Shown here piece by piece: positions 4,290 to 10,664 of a stretch of DNA of 10,664 nucleotides; position 1 is the stretch's first letter; each line of letters starts with the position of its first letter. The notes under the pieces are model-generated. The model was not told where the DNA came from and searched no databases. It saw only the letters and a program-made list of their open reading frames with translations. A program made the position numbers and the translations under genes. The DNA comes from Pseudomonadota bacterium (GTDB lineage: Bacteria > Pseudomonadota > Gammaproteobacteria > Xanthomonadales > Xanthomonadaceae). Location of the stretch: positions 1 through 10,664 of the forward strand of contig JAEXRB010000281.1 of the NCBI GenBank assembly GCA_023438325.1, given 5' to 3'.

Positions 4290-6140
4290 ATGGATCTGGA
4301 CCTGATCGACGACGGCCTCACCCTCACCACCGACATGGCGCTGGTGCTGGTGTTGATCGGGTTCACCATGACGATGTTCGTCTGGGAAAAGCTGCGCACC
4401 GACGTGACCGCGATGCTGGTGCTGGTGCTGCTGGGCCTGACCGGCCTGGTGCCTTCGGATCAGATCTTCGATGGCTTCGCCGGTACCGCCGTGATCAGCG
4501 TGATGGCGACGATGGTGCTGGGCGCAGGGCTCGACCGCACCGGCCTGCTCAACCGCATCGTGACCTGGCTGCTGCGGCGCGCACAAGGCGTCGAGGAACG
4601 ACTGGTGCTGTTCGCATCCGCCGCAGCGGGTGCGGTCTCGGCGACGATGCAGAATCCTTCGGTGATGGCGCTTTTCCTGCCGGTAGCCTCGCGCCTTTCG
4701 GCCCGCAGCGGTGTGGCGCTGGCGCGACTCATGCTGCCTATCGCGATCTGCATCGTGCTCGGTGGCACGCTGACGATGGTCGGCAACTCGCCGCTCATCA
4801 TGCTCAATGACCTGCTCGCCCAGGCCAATCGCAACCTGCCCTCGGGTGTTGCCACGCTCGCGCCGCTGCCGATGTTCGCCCCCGCACCGATCGGGCTGGC
4901 CCTGCTCGGCGTCGGGCTGATCTATTTTCGTGTATTCGGGCGCCGCCTGTTCGCCAAGATGGCAGATCGCAGCGTTGCGCCGGCACGCACCGAAAGCTAT
5001 TTCTCCAACACGTATGGCATCGCCGGCGATGTGTTCGAGCTCACTGTCACGGCGGAAAGTCCGCTGGTGGGCCTTTCCATCGGCGAGGCCGAGGCACAGC
5101 GCGGGGCACCGTTGTTGCTGGCCCTCAAGTCCGGCAACGAGTCGCGGTTGGCGCCGCCTACCAATCAGATGATCTGGGTGGGCAGCGTGCTCGGCGTGAT
5201 GGGGCCACGCGAGCAGGTCAACGACTATGCGCAGAACAATCTGCTGCGGACGCAGACTCGACTGCGTCACTTCGGGGATTTGTTCAACCCCAGCCGTGCC
5301 GGCATTTCCGAAGCGGTGATTCCGCCCACATCGCGCTTCATCGGGCAGACGCTCGGCGAATTGCACCTGCGCCGCAGCCATGGCATCAGCGTGCTGGCGG
5401 TACAACGCGGCAGCGAGGTATATCGCGAGGACTATCGAAAGATGACCTTGCGTGCCGGCGACATGCTGGTGTTCCACGGCATCTGGCGCGACTTGGCCAA
5501 GGCAGCGGCACATCGTGATTTCGTCGTCGTCACCGATTTCCCCAAGGAAGAACAGCGCCCGCACAAGCTCTGGGTGGCGATGGTGATTTTCGGCTTGGCT
5601 CTGGCGCTGGCCTTCAGCCATCAGGTCGCGGTGCCAGTGGCGCTGATGGCGGGCGCGGTGGCGATGGTGCTATCGGGTGTCCTGAACATGGACGAGGCCT
5701 ACGGGGCGATCAACTGGAAAACCGTATTCCTGATGGCTGGCCTGATTCCGCTGGGCTGGGCGGTGGAATCCTCCGGGCTGGCAGCGTATCTGGCGCAACT
5801 GGTACTGGAACGCGTCGGCAACCTGCACGCGTTGGTGCTCCAGGCTGCGCTGGCCATGTTGACGGTCATGCTCGGGCTGGTCGTCAGCCATGTCGGCGCC
5901 ACGGCCATCATGGTGCCCATCGCCATCAACGTGGCGATTTCCATTGGCGCACCGCCCTTGCCGTTCGCGATGATCGTGGCGCTGTCAGCCTCCAACAACC
6001 TGATCAGCGCATCCAATCCTGTTCTGGCGATGGCTGCCGGCCCGGCCGGCTACCGCGCCTGGGATCTGATGCGTGTAGGCCTGCCACTGACGCTGTTGTA
6101 CCTGACCGTGGTGCTGGGCGTAGTCAACTTGATCTACTGA
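4290..6140 (+). CDS. SLC13/DASS-type permease with two internal RCK_C-like domains
   Basis: This 616-residue inner-membrane protein has the SLC13 (divalent anion:Na+ symporter) layout. Hydrophobic helices occupy about residues 16-215, two soluble RCK_C/TrkA-C-like domains about 240-320 and 335-410, and a second set of helices 426-616. The second soluble domain shows the typical FIGQTLGELHLRRSHGISVLAV (350-371) and TLRAGDMLVFHG (386-397). The first half carries SATMQNPSVMALFLP (117-131) and GGTLTMVGNSPLI (158-170), where relatives usually have an NNTA-like and a GTSTNLL-like motif. The second half carries VSHVGATAIMVP (532-543), with His at a usual Asn. Substrate could be a dicarboxylate, sulfate or another anion. 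The changed motifs argue against transferring one from a characterised member. It starts 36 bases after trmB with a weak ribosome site, and its last 17 bases overlap the 3' end of sdhE on the other strand. Confidence 0.88.
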   Translation: MDLDLIDDGLTLTTDMALVLVLIGFTMTMFVWEKLRTDVTAMLVLVLLGLTGLVPSDQIFDGFAGTAVISVMATMVLGAGLDRTGLLNRIVTWLLRRAQGVEERLVLFASAAAGAVSATMQNPSVMALFLPVASRLSARSGVALARLMLPIAICIVLGGTLTMVGNSPLIMLNDLLAQANRNLPSGVATLAPLPMFAPAPIGLALLGVGLIYFRVFGRRLFAKMADRSVAPARTESYFSNTYGIAGDVFELTVTAESPLVGLSIGEAEAQRGAPLLLALKSGNESRLAPPTNQMIWVGSVLGVMGPREQVNDYAQNNLLRTQTRLRHFGDLFNPSRAGISEAVIPPTSRFIGQTLGELHLRRSHGISVLAVQRGSEVYREDYRKMTLRAGDMLVFHGIWRDLAKAAAHRDFVVVTDFPKEEQRPHKLWVAMVIFGLALALAFSHQVAVPVALMAGAVAMVLSGVLNMDEAYGAINWKTVFLMAGLIPLGWAVESSGLAAYLAQLVLERVGNLHALVLQAALAMLTVMLGLVVSHVGATAIMVPIAINVAISIGAPPLPFAMIVALSASNNLISASNPVLAMAAGPAGYRAWDLMRVGLPLTLLYLTVVLGVVNLIY

Positions 6141-6399
6141 CCGGCAACGCGCGAATGCGTTGCACCAGTGCATCCAGCGCCGCATCTTCCGAGCGCTCGC
6201 GCCCCATGAGCCACGGCCACAGCATCGGATCTTCGCAATCCAGCAGGCGCAAGAAGGCGTCGCGCTCGGCGGCGGAGGCTTCGGGCCAGCCATGCGCCAG
6301 ATAACGCTCCAGCAATTGATCCAGTTCGCGCATGCCGCGCCGGCAACGCCAGCGCAGCCGTGCCCGCAGGGCTTCTTCCTCGGCGCTCATCCGGGCCAT
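6124..6399 (-). CDS. sdhE: FAD assembly factor SdhE (SDHAF2-like, formerly YgfY/DUF339)
   Basis: SdhE is a small cytosolic helical protein that binds SdhA and promotes covalent attachment of FAD. The family signature is present as RCRRGMRELDQLLERYL (18-34), including the RGxxE motif (21-25) needed for flavinylation in characterised members. FLRLLDCEDPMLWPWLMG (49-66) matches the second conserved block. The 91 residues fit the family. Two ATGs are possible, 6399 and 6390 (3 residues shorter); neither has a clear Shine-Dalgarno. It follows sdhB by 10 bases, so it is the last gene of the operon, and its placement supports a role in complex II assembly. Its tail overlaps the permease gene on the opposite strand by 17 bases. 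Confidence 0.93.
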   Translation of the reverse strand: MARMSAEEEALRARLRWRCRRGMRELDQLLERYLAHGWPEASAAERDAFLRLLDCEDPMLWPWLMGRERSEDAALDALVQRIRALPVSRSS

Positions 6400-6409
6400 G
6401 GGCGGGGCA

Positions 6410-7195
6410 TCAAAGCCCGCGGCGTTCCACCATCAACTTCTTGATCTGCGCGATGGCCTTGGCCGGATTCAGGCCCTTCGGACAGGTGCGCGTGCAGTTC
6501 ATGATGGTGTGGCAGCGATACAGGCGGAAGGGATCTTCCAGGTCGTCAAGGCGTGCGCCGGTGTCTTCATCGCGCGAGTCGATGATCCAGCGATAGGCCT
6601 GCAGCAGGATCGCCGGGCCAAGGTAACGATCACCGTTCCACCAATAGCTCGGGCAGCTGGTGGAGCAGCACGCGCACAGGATGCACTCGTACAGGCCATC
6701 GAGCTTCTTGCGATCTTCAGGCGATTGCAGGCGCTCGGTGGTCGGCACCGGGCTTTGCGTGCGCAGCCACGGCTTGATCGAGGCATATTGGGCATAGAAC
6801 TGGGTGAGGTCGGGCACCAAGTCCTTCACCACCGGCATGTGCGGCAGCGGATAGATCGGCACTTCGCTCTTCTTGCAGTCGGAAATCGCACGCGTGCAGG
6901 CCAGCGTGTTGGTGCCGTCGATGTTCATCGCGCACGAGCCGCAAATGCCTTCGCGGCAGGAGCGGCGAAAGGTCAGGGTCGGGTCGATCTCGTTCTTGAT
7001 CTTGATGAGCGCATCGAGAACCATCGGCCCGCAGCTACCCATGTCGACATCGTAGGTATCCACGCGCGGATTGGCATCATCGTCCGGGCTCCAGCGATAG
7101 ACCTTGAAGGTGCGCACCGGCCCCTTGGCATCCTTCGCCGGGAAGTGCCTGCCCTTCTGGACCTTGGAATTTTTCGGGAGACTGAACTCTGCCAT
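6410..7195 (-). CDS. sdhB: Succinate dehydrogenase iron-sulfur subunit SdhB
   Basis: SdhB carries electrons from the SdhA flavin to ubiquinone through three iron-sulfur clusters on the cytoplasmic face of the inner membrane. The 261-residue protein has the N-terminal [2Fe-2S] ferredoxin domain with Cys 80, 85, 88 and 100 (SCREGICGSC, then TLAC). In the C-terminal domain Cys 171, 174, 177 and 238 fit the [4Fe-4S] cluster, and Cys 181, 228 and 234 the [3Fe-4S] cluster (CILCACCSTSCPSYWW and CHTIMNCTRTCPKGLNP). All ligands are present. It has about 20 more N-terminal residues than E. coli SdhB (KNSKVQKGRHFPA region). It lies 36 bases after sdhA, with a weak GGAA ribosome site. Confidence 0.97.
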   Translation of the reverse strand: MAEFSLPKNSKVQKGRHFPAKDAKGPVRTFKVYRWSPDDDANPRVDTYDVDMGSCGPMVLDALIKIKNEIDPTLTFRRSCREGICGSCAMNIDGTNTLACTRAISDCKKSEVPIYPLPHMPVVKDLVPDLTQFYAQYASIKPWLRTQSPVPTTERLQSPEDRKKLDGLYECILCACCSTSCPSYWWNGDRYLGPAILLQAYRWIIDSRDEDTGARLDDLEDPFRLYRCHTIMNCTRTCPKGLNPAKAIAQIKKLMVERRGL

Positions 7196-7231
7196 TGCTG
7201 ATGTTCCGGAATGCTGTGTGGGACCTGCGTA

Positions 7232-9025
7232 TCAGTACACGCGCGCCTTGGGCGGCACGCTGCTGATTTCGTCGGTCAAAGTGTTGAGGTGTACCGGGCG
7301 GTAATCGATGGAGACCTTGCCCTGTGCATCGATGGATGCCAGCGTGTGCTTCATCCAGTTCGCATCGTCGCGGTTGGGGTAATCCTCGCGCGCATGCGCA
7401 CCGCGCGACTCGGTTCGGTTGCCCGCGCACACCATGGTCACCACGGCCTGACCGAGCAGGTTCTGCAGCTCCAGCGTTTCCATCAAATCCGTGTTCCAGA
7501 TCAGCGAGCGATCGCTGATGCCCACGTCATTGAAACTCTGGAACACCTGGGTGATCTTTTCCGCACCTTCGGCGAGGGTTTCACCGGTGCGGAACACGGC
7601 CGCATCCGCCTGCATCGTGCGCTGCATGTCCAGACGAATCTGCGCGGTCGGCAGCTCGCCCTTGGCGTAACGCAGGCGATCAAGGTTCGCCAAGCTCGCA
7701 TCGCAGGCCGAGGCCGGCAGCGGCTTGTGCTTGGCATCCTTGACGATGGTTTCGGCACATCGGTTGGCCACGGCGCGACCAAAAACCACCAGATCCAGCA
7801 ACGAGTTGGAACCCAGGCGGTTGGCGCCATGCACCGAAACGCAGGCCGCTTCGCCGATGGCATACAGGCCCGGCACCACGGCATCGGGATTGCCATTGCG
7901 CAGCTGCACTACTTCGCCGTGCAGGTTGGTGGGGATGCCACCCATGTTGTAGTGCACAGTCGGCAATACGGGAATCGGTTCCTTCTCCACATCCACGCCG
8001 GCAAAGATACGCGCGCTCTCGGCAATGCCGGGGAGCTTTTCGTGGATGACTTCCGGCCCCAGGTGGGTGAGGTCGAGCAGGATGTGGTCCTTGTGTTCGC
8101 CCACACCACGACCCTCGCGGATTTCGATGGTCATCGAGCGGCTGACCATGTCGCGTGGCGCCAGATCCTTCACGCTCGGCGCATAGCGCTCCATGAAGCG
8201 CTCGCCCAGCGAATTGCGCAGGATGCCGCCCTCACCACGCACGCCCTCGGTGATGAGGCAACCGGCACCATAGATGCCGGTGGGATGGAACTGCACGAAC
8301 TCCATGTCCTGCAGGGCCAGCCCGGCACGCAGCACCATGCCGCCGCCGTCACCCGTGCAGGTGTGCGCCGAAGTGGCGGAGAAGTACGCACGGCCATAAC
8401 CACCGGTCGCCAGCACCACGCCTTGGGCGCGGAACAGGTGAATGTCGCCGGTCGCCATTTCCAGTGCGATCACGCCGCGACACACGCCTTCCTCGTCCAT
8501 GATGAGGTCGAGCGCGAAAAATTCGATGAAGAAGCGCGCATCGTGTGCCAGCGACTGCTGGTACAAGGTGTGCAAGATCGCGTGACCCGTGCGATCGGCC
8601 GCGGCACAGGTGCGCTGCGCAGGCGGGCCTTCGCCGAACTTGGTGGTCATGCCGCCGAACGGGCGCTGGTAGATCTTGCCTTCCTCGGTACGCGAGAACG
8701 GCACGCCGTAATGTTCCAGTTCGTAGATGGCCGGAATCGCCTCGCGGCACATGTACTCGATGGCGTCCTGATCACCCAGCCAATCCGAGCCCTTCACGGT
8801 GTCATAGAAGTGGTATTGCCAGTTGTCATCACCCATGTTGGCGAGCGCGGCGGCAACACCACCCTGCGCCGCCACGGTGTGCGAGCGGGTCGGGAAAACC
8901 TTGCTCAGACAGGCCGTGCTCAGGCCCTTCTGGGCCAGGCCGAACGTGGCGCGCAAGCCTGCGCCGCCGGCGCCGACGACAACCATGTCGTAACGATGTT
9001 CGATGATCTTGTAAGCAGACGACAT
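7232..9025 (-). CDS. sdhA: Succinate dehydrogenase flavoprotein subunit SdhA
   Basis: SdhA oxidises succinate to fumarate with covalently bound FAD and hands electrons to SdhB. With the ATG at 9025 the protein has 597 residues, as expected. The reading frame stays open upstream to 9133, but only as an overlap with sdhD and with no family similarity. The FAD dinucleotide motif is VVVGAGGAGLRA (15-26). FTRSHT-type sequence PTRSHTVAAQGGVAAAL places the covalent-FAD histidine at 49. Active-site residues match the family: His 247 in FHPTG, Arg 263 in TEGVRGEGG, His 358 in VHYNMGG and Arg 403 in GANRLGSNSLLDL. The start follows the sdhD stop by 7 bases. The FAD site implies a need for the SdhE encoded two genes downstream. 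Confidence 0.98.
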   Translation of the reverse strand: MSSAYKIIEHRYDMVVVGAGGAGLRATFGLAQKGLSTACLSKVFPTRSHTVAAQGGVAAALANMGDDNWQYHFYDTVKGSDWLGDQDAIEYMCREAIPAIYELEHYGVPFSRTEEGKIYQRPFGGMTTKFGEGPPAQRTCAAADRTGHAILHTLYQQSLAHDARFFIEFFALDLIMDEEGVCRGVIALEMATGDIHLFRAQGVVLATGGYGRAYFSATSAHTCTGDGGGMVLRAGLALQDMEFVQFHPTGIYGAGCLITEGVRGEGGILRNSLGERFMERYAPSVKDLAPRDMVSRSMTIEIREGRGVGEHKDHILLDLTHLGPEVIHEKLPGIAESARIFAGVDVEKEPIPVLPTVHYNMGGIPTNLHGEVVQLRNGNPDAVVPGLYAIGEAACVSVHGANRLGSNSLLDLVVFGRAVANRCAETIVKDAKHKPLPASACDASLANLDRLRYAKGELPTAQIRLDMQRTMQADAAVFRTGETLAEGAEKITQVFQSFNDVGISDRSLIWNTDLMETLELQNLLGQAVVTMVCAGNRTESRGAHAREDYPNRDDANWMKHTLASIDAQGKVSIDYRPVHLNTLTDEISSVPPKARVY

Positions 9026-9032
9026 ATCCGGA

Positions 9033-9425
9033 TCAGCCCGCGAAAATGATGCGGCCGATGGCCACGAAAGAAACCAGCGCGCCCAGCGCGCAACCGAAGA
9101 GCACGAGGATCTGCGCGATGGCACCCAAGCCATGGTGATGCACGTAATCTTCGATCACCACCTGCAACCCCATGCGCGAGTGCCAGAACAGCGCCAGCAG
9201 GAATGAGAGCATCAGCACCGCACTGACCGGATCGGACAAAGTGGCGCGGACGGTGGCGTAGTCGGCGGGAATCAGCGTGATCAGCATCCACACCAGCCAC
9301 GGCGTCAAAAGTGCGAGGATGACTGCACTGATGCGGTGCAGGATGAAATGCCGGGTGCCGTCACGCGCTGAACCCAGGCCACGCGCATTCTTGAGCGGAT
9401 CGCGCAAACGACGGGAAGCAGTCAT
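9033..9425 (-). CDS. sdhD: Succinate dehydrogenase membrane anchor SdhD
   Basis: SdhD is the second membrane subunit of complex II; with SdhC it binds heme b and ubiquinone. The 130 residues contain three hydrophobic segments at about 30-53, 68-92 and 103-127. The conserved block WHSRMGLQVVIEDYV (81-95) gives His 82 as the likely heme b ligand, with Asp 93 and Tyr 94 matching the quinone-site DY of E. coli SdhD. HFILHRISAVILALL (26-40) is the usual first-helix entry. The ATG at 9425 overlaps the sdhC TGA (ATGA), which supports this start; the frame is open further upstream only inside sdhC. Confidence 0.94.
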   Translation of the reverse strand: MTASRRLRDPLKNARGLGSARDGTRHFILHRISAVILALLTPWLVWMLITLIPADYATVRATLSDPVSAVLMLSFLLALFWHSRMGLQVVIEDYVHHHGLGAIAQILVLFGCALGALVSFVAIGRIIFAG

Positions 9426-9823
9426 GCCGCACCTCCTGCGGTGAATCCGAAATACCAGATCAACGCGGTGAGCAGTGCCGCCAGTACCGCCACCAGCACA
9501 CCACCGGTGTATAGCCCCTTGAGCGAGAAGCCGTAGCCCAGGTCCCATAACAGATGGCGGATGCCGTTCAACAGATGGTAGACCAGCGAGAACACCAACC
9601 CGGCCAGCACGATGCGCCCGGGCAGCGAACCCGCGCACTCGGCAAATCTGGCATAGGCTTCCGCCCCCAGCATCACGGCCACCAGCCAAGCCGTGAGCAC
9701 GAATGCACCCAACGACAGCACGACGCCCGTCGCGCGGTGCAGAAGGGACATCGCCGAAGTGATCTGGAACCGGTAATACGATCCCAGCATGAACGGTGAC
9801 AAGGGGCGCTCACGCTGCGTCAT
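9422..9823 (-). CDS. sdhC: Succinate dehydrogenase cytochrome b556 subunit SdhC
   Basis: SdhC is the first membrane anchor of complex II. The 133 residues have three hydrophobic helices at about 25-52, 70-90 and 105-127. RPLSPFMLGSYYRFQ (7-21) and SLLHRATGVVL (26-36) are the normal entry; Ser 26 and Arg 30 match the ubiquinone-site Ser and Arg of E. coli SdhC. YHLLNGIRHLLWDLG (82-96) gives His 83 as the likely heme b ligand. The ATG at 9823 has GAGAG about 8 bases upstream and begins at the expected family position; an open frame to 9979 adds only unrelated residues. It overlaps sdhD by 4 bases and follows the DUF1674 gene by 85 bases. Confidence 0.94.
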   Translation of the reverse strand: MTQRERPLSPFMLGSYYRFQITSAMSLLHRATGVVLSLGAFVLTAWLVAVMLGAEAYARFAECAGSLPGRIVLAGLVFSLVYHLLNGIRHLLWDLGYGFSLKGLYTGGVLVAVLAALLTALIWYFGFTAGGAA

Positions 9824-9862
9824 GGACACGCTCTCGAAGGTGGGGCGAAAAATGGGAAAAGC

Positions 9863-9874
9863 CTTGCTTGCAAG
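9863..9874 (-). other. Short hairpin followed by a T-rich run between DUF1674 gene and sdhC
   Basis: On the minus strand CTTG-CAAG-CAAG can fold into a 4-bp stem and is followed by GGCTTTTCCCATTTTT. This loosely resembles a weak attenuator or RNA processing site before sdhC. The stem is too short for a confident terminator. Confidence 0.15.
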
Positions 9875-9908
9875 ACACATCCGCCCAACTGGACGACCAC
9901 ATCGACAC

Positions 9909-10079
9909 TCAGAAGTCGATGCAGCGACCGTTTTTTTCCCAATCGCCGTAGCGGGTGGGATCGAGGCCATCGCGACCACCGATCTCGCGTGGCGCAGGCC
10001 GCTCGACGAGCGCGTCCTGCAAAGGATGCTCGTCGTCGGATTGCGCTTGCTCGGGGGCTGGCTGCGATGGGCCTGTCAT
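9909..10079 (-). CDS. DUF1674 protein, SDHAF4-like succinate dehydrogenase assembly factor
   Basis: This short protein (56 residues from the ATG at 10079) has an acidic, Gln/Pro-rich, probably disordered N-terminus (1-28). It is followed by the DUF1674 signature REIGGRDGLDPTRYGDWEKN (31-50) and the terminal GRCIDF (51-56). The same signature closes eukaryotic SDHAF4/Sdh8, which binds flavinylated Sdh1/SDHA, limits its reactive-oxygen chemistry and promotes its joining to the SdhB subunit. By family homology and by its position as the first gene before sdhCDAB-sdhE, a role in SdhA maturation is a strong inference. An in-frame ATG at 10184 would add 35 Arg-rich residues with no family match, so the shorter form is preferred, although neither start has an obvious ribosome site. 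Confidence 0.85.
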   Translation of the reverse strand: MTGPSQPAPEQAQSDDEHPLQDALVERPAPREIGGRDGLDPTRYGDWEKNGRCIDF

Positions 10080-10105
10080 GGCGGACGGTTCGTGCAACGC
10101 ACAAA

Positions 10106-10135
10106 AGAGTAGTACCCCGGACCCATGTCTATCAA
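10106..10135 (-). promoter_or_regulatory. Candidate promoter of the sdh operon
   Basis: On the minus strand TTGATA (10135-10130, 5 of 6 to TTGACA) is followed after 18 bases by TACTCT (10111-10106, 3 of 6 to TATAAT). A start near 10099 would leave about 20 bases before the DUF1674 ATG. The -35 is good and the -10 poor, so an activator may be needed or the call may be wrong. Confidence 0.3.
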
Positions 10136-10352
10136 GCCGGCGCCTTGCCCGAAGCCGATGAGAGCCCAGGGTGATGCGCGCCATAGCACGCAGACACGAT
10201 GCCGCTCAGTCTACCGCGGCACCTCAGTTTTGCGACGATCGCACAGCGCTGACGAGAAAGCCCCGAGCGACTGGATCAAGAGCAGCAAGTCCGCGCGATA
10301 CCACGGCTATCCGTCATTTTTCATGAAATAACAGCCACGACAGTCAAATCCC

Positions 10353-10371
10353 GTTAACTTTCTGTTACGCT
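10353..10371 (+). promoter_or_regulatory. Promoter-like GTTAAC/GTTACG repeat before the TonB receptor
   Basis: GTTAAC (10353-10358) and GTTACG (10364-10369) recur 11 bases apart at the end of the AT-rich stretch, and TACGCT (10366-10371) is a possible weak -10. Transcription from here would give a leader of about 80 bases. No good -35 is found at standard spacing, so this could instead be a regulator-binding direct repeat. Confidence 0.25.
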
Positions 10372-10388
10372 CCGCGAGCTGCCCGTAC

Positions 10389-10418
10389 TGCCAGGAACGT
10401 CCCGACAGGGCCCAGGCA
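10389..10418 (+). other. Hairpin in the TonB-receptor leader
   Basis: TGCC (10389-10392) pairs with GGCA (10415-10418), GG (10394-10395) with CC (10412-10413) and CCC (10401-10403) with GGG (10408-10410) around a GACA loop, with internal mismatches. It lies between the promoter-like repeat and the ribosome site and could affect message stability or translation. The role is inferred. Confidence 0.3.
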
Positions 10419-10459
10419 TCGGCGCGTTACGTCAACCACCGAATGGAAGCAACACAGAC

Positions 10460-10664
10460 ATGAAACAGAACTATCGACCTCTCCGTCGCCCGTTGGTTCT
10501 GGCACTGGCCGCTGTCTTGGCCGGTCCCGCCATTGCGCTGGCGCAATCCGAAAACACCTCCGAAAGCAGCAACGAGCAGCAGTCGGCAGAACAGACCCTG
10601 GATCGCGTCACCGTCGTCGGTTCACGCATCAAGCGTTCCGAAGTCGAGGGCCCGGCACCCGTCA
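10460..10664 (+). CDS. TonB-dependent outer-membrane receptor (3'-truncated)
   Basis: Only the first 68 residues are inside the window. The start MKQNYRPLRR, a hydrophobic core LVLALAAVLAGPAIALA (12-28) and Gln 29 form a classic Sec signal peptide, with cleavage expected after ALA (26-28). A Ser/Glu/Gln-rich linker (30-45) follows. Then comes TLDRVTVVGSRI (46-57), which contains the TonB box and the first residues of the plug domain, and KRSEVEGPAPV. This N-terminus is typical of the large TonB-dependent receptors of Xanthomonadales and Sphingomonadales that import oligosaccharides, peptides or siderophores through the outer membrane. The substrate cannot be told from this fragment. GGAAG (10445-10449) lies 10 bases before the ATG as a plausible ribosome site. 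It is divergent from the sdh operon. Confidence 0.88.
   Translation, partial: MKQNYRPLRRPLVLALAAVLAGPAIALAQSENTSESSNEQQSAEQTLDRVTVVGSRIKRSEVEGPAPV

Larger units (their letters stand above)
10080..10459. other. Divergent intergenic region between sdh operon and TonB receptor
   Basis: About 380 bases carry no gene I can support. The left part holds the candidate sdh promoter. The middle (10140-10310) has no clear motif, and its short open frames are Arg/Ser/Pro-rich and not protein-like. Around 10315-10365 the composition turns AT-rich, with the perfect palindrome TTTCATGAAA (10319-10328), and then the receptor's promoter-like repeat and leader hairpin follow. I see no riboswitch, small RNA or tRNA that I could defend. 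Confidence 0.6.

Noticed and set aside
3498..5621. A 707-codon open frame on the minus strand, opposite the end of thiG, trmB and the first part of the permease
   Set aside because: It is rich in His, Gln, Arg and Ala with no domain, signal or plausible start, and the plus strand holds clearly conserved genes over its whole length. High GC content opens such antisense frames.
6332..7201. A 289-codon open frame on the plus strand opposite sdhB
   Set aside because: sdhB is complete with all cluster cysteines on the other strand; the antisense translation shows no recognisable motif.
7211..9049. A 612-codon open frame on the plus strand opposite sdhA
   Set aside because: It lies antisense to a fully conserved sdhA and its composition (His, Gln, Arg, Ala) is that of a reverse-frame shadow. 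No family pattern is visible.
1..10664. CRISPR array, insertion sequence, defence or toxin-antitoxin system
   Set aside because: No repeated spacers, terminal inverted repeats, transposase or nuclease motifs, or paired small toxin/antitoxin frames were seen on either strand.

Overview
The window is high-GC chromosomal DNA. It most likely comes from a gammaproteobacterium of the Xanthomonadales/Lysobacterales type. That placement is inferred from a DUF6164 protein, separate thiS-thiG genes followed by trmB, an sdhCDAB-sdhE operon headed by a DUF1674 (SDHAF4-like) gene, and a TonB-dependent receptor whose N-terminus reads LDRVTVVGSRIKRSEVEGP. I see no mobile element, prophage, CRISPR array, rRNA or plasmid function. 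It reads as a conserved housekeeping segment, and I found no convincing undescribed system in it.

Bases 1-1435 (+) hold the 3' part of a Dps ferritin-like gene, a strong GC-rich hairpin just after its stop, and a PlsC-type membrane acyltransferase. The acyltransferase probably starts at a TTG with a good Shine-Dalgarno. Bases 1442-2312 (-) hold, in transcription order, tRNA-Gly(CCC), a RidA-family gene and a DUF6164 membrane-anchored gene. The acyltransferase and the DUF6164 gene converge with 6 bases between their stops.

Bases 2313-2465 form a compact divergent control region. A stable-RNA-like promoter faces left to the tRNA, and a weaker candidate faces right to thiS, with overlapping -10 boxes. 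Bases 2466-6140 (+) hold thiS, thiG, trmB and a large SLC13-type permease with two RCK_C-like domains inside it. ThiS and ThiG provide the sulfur carrier and the synthase for the thiamine thiazole ring. thiG and trmB overlap by 4 bases (ATGA).

Bases 6124-10079 (-) form a complete succinate dehydrogenase operon: a DUF1674 assembly-factor gene, sdhC, sdhD, sdhA, sdhB and sdhE. The complex II genes are thus bracketed by two different SdhA maturation factors: SdhE, for covalent FAD attachment, and the SDHAF4-like protein. The cluster ends tail-to-tail with the permease, the two coding regions sharing 17 bases.

Bases 10080-10459 are a divergent intergenic region with candidate promoters for both sides and a hairpin in the leader of the last gene. 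From 10460 (+) a TonB-dependent outer-membrane receptor begins with a signal peptide and runs off the right edge.
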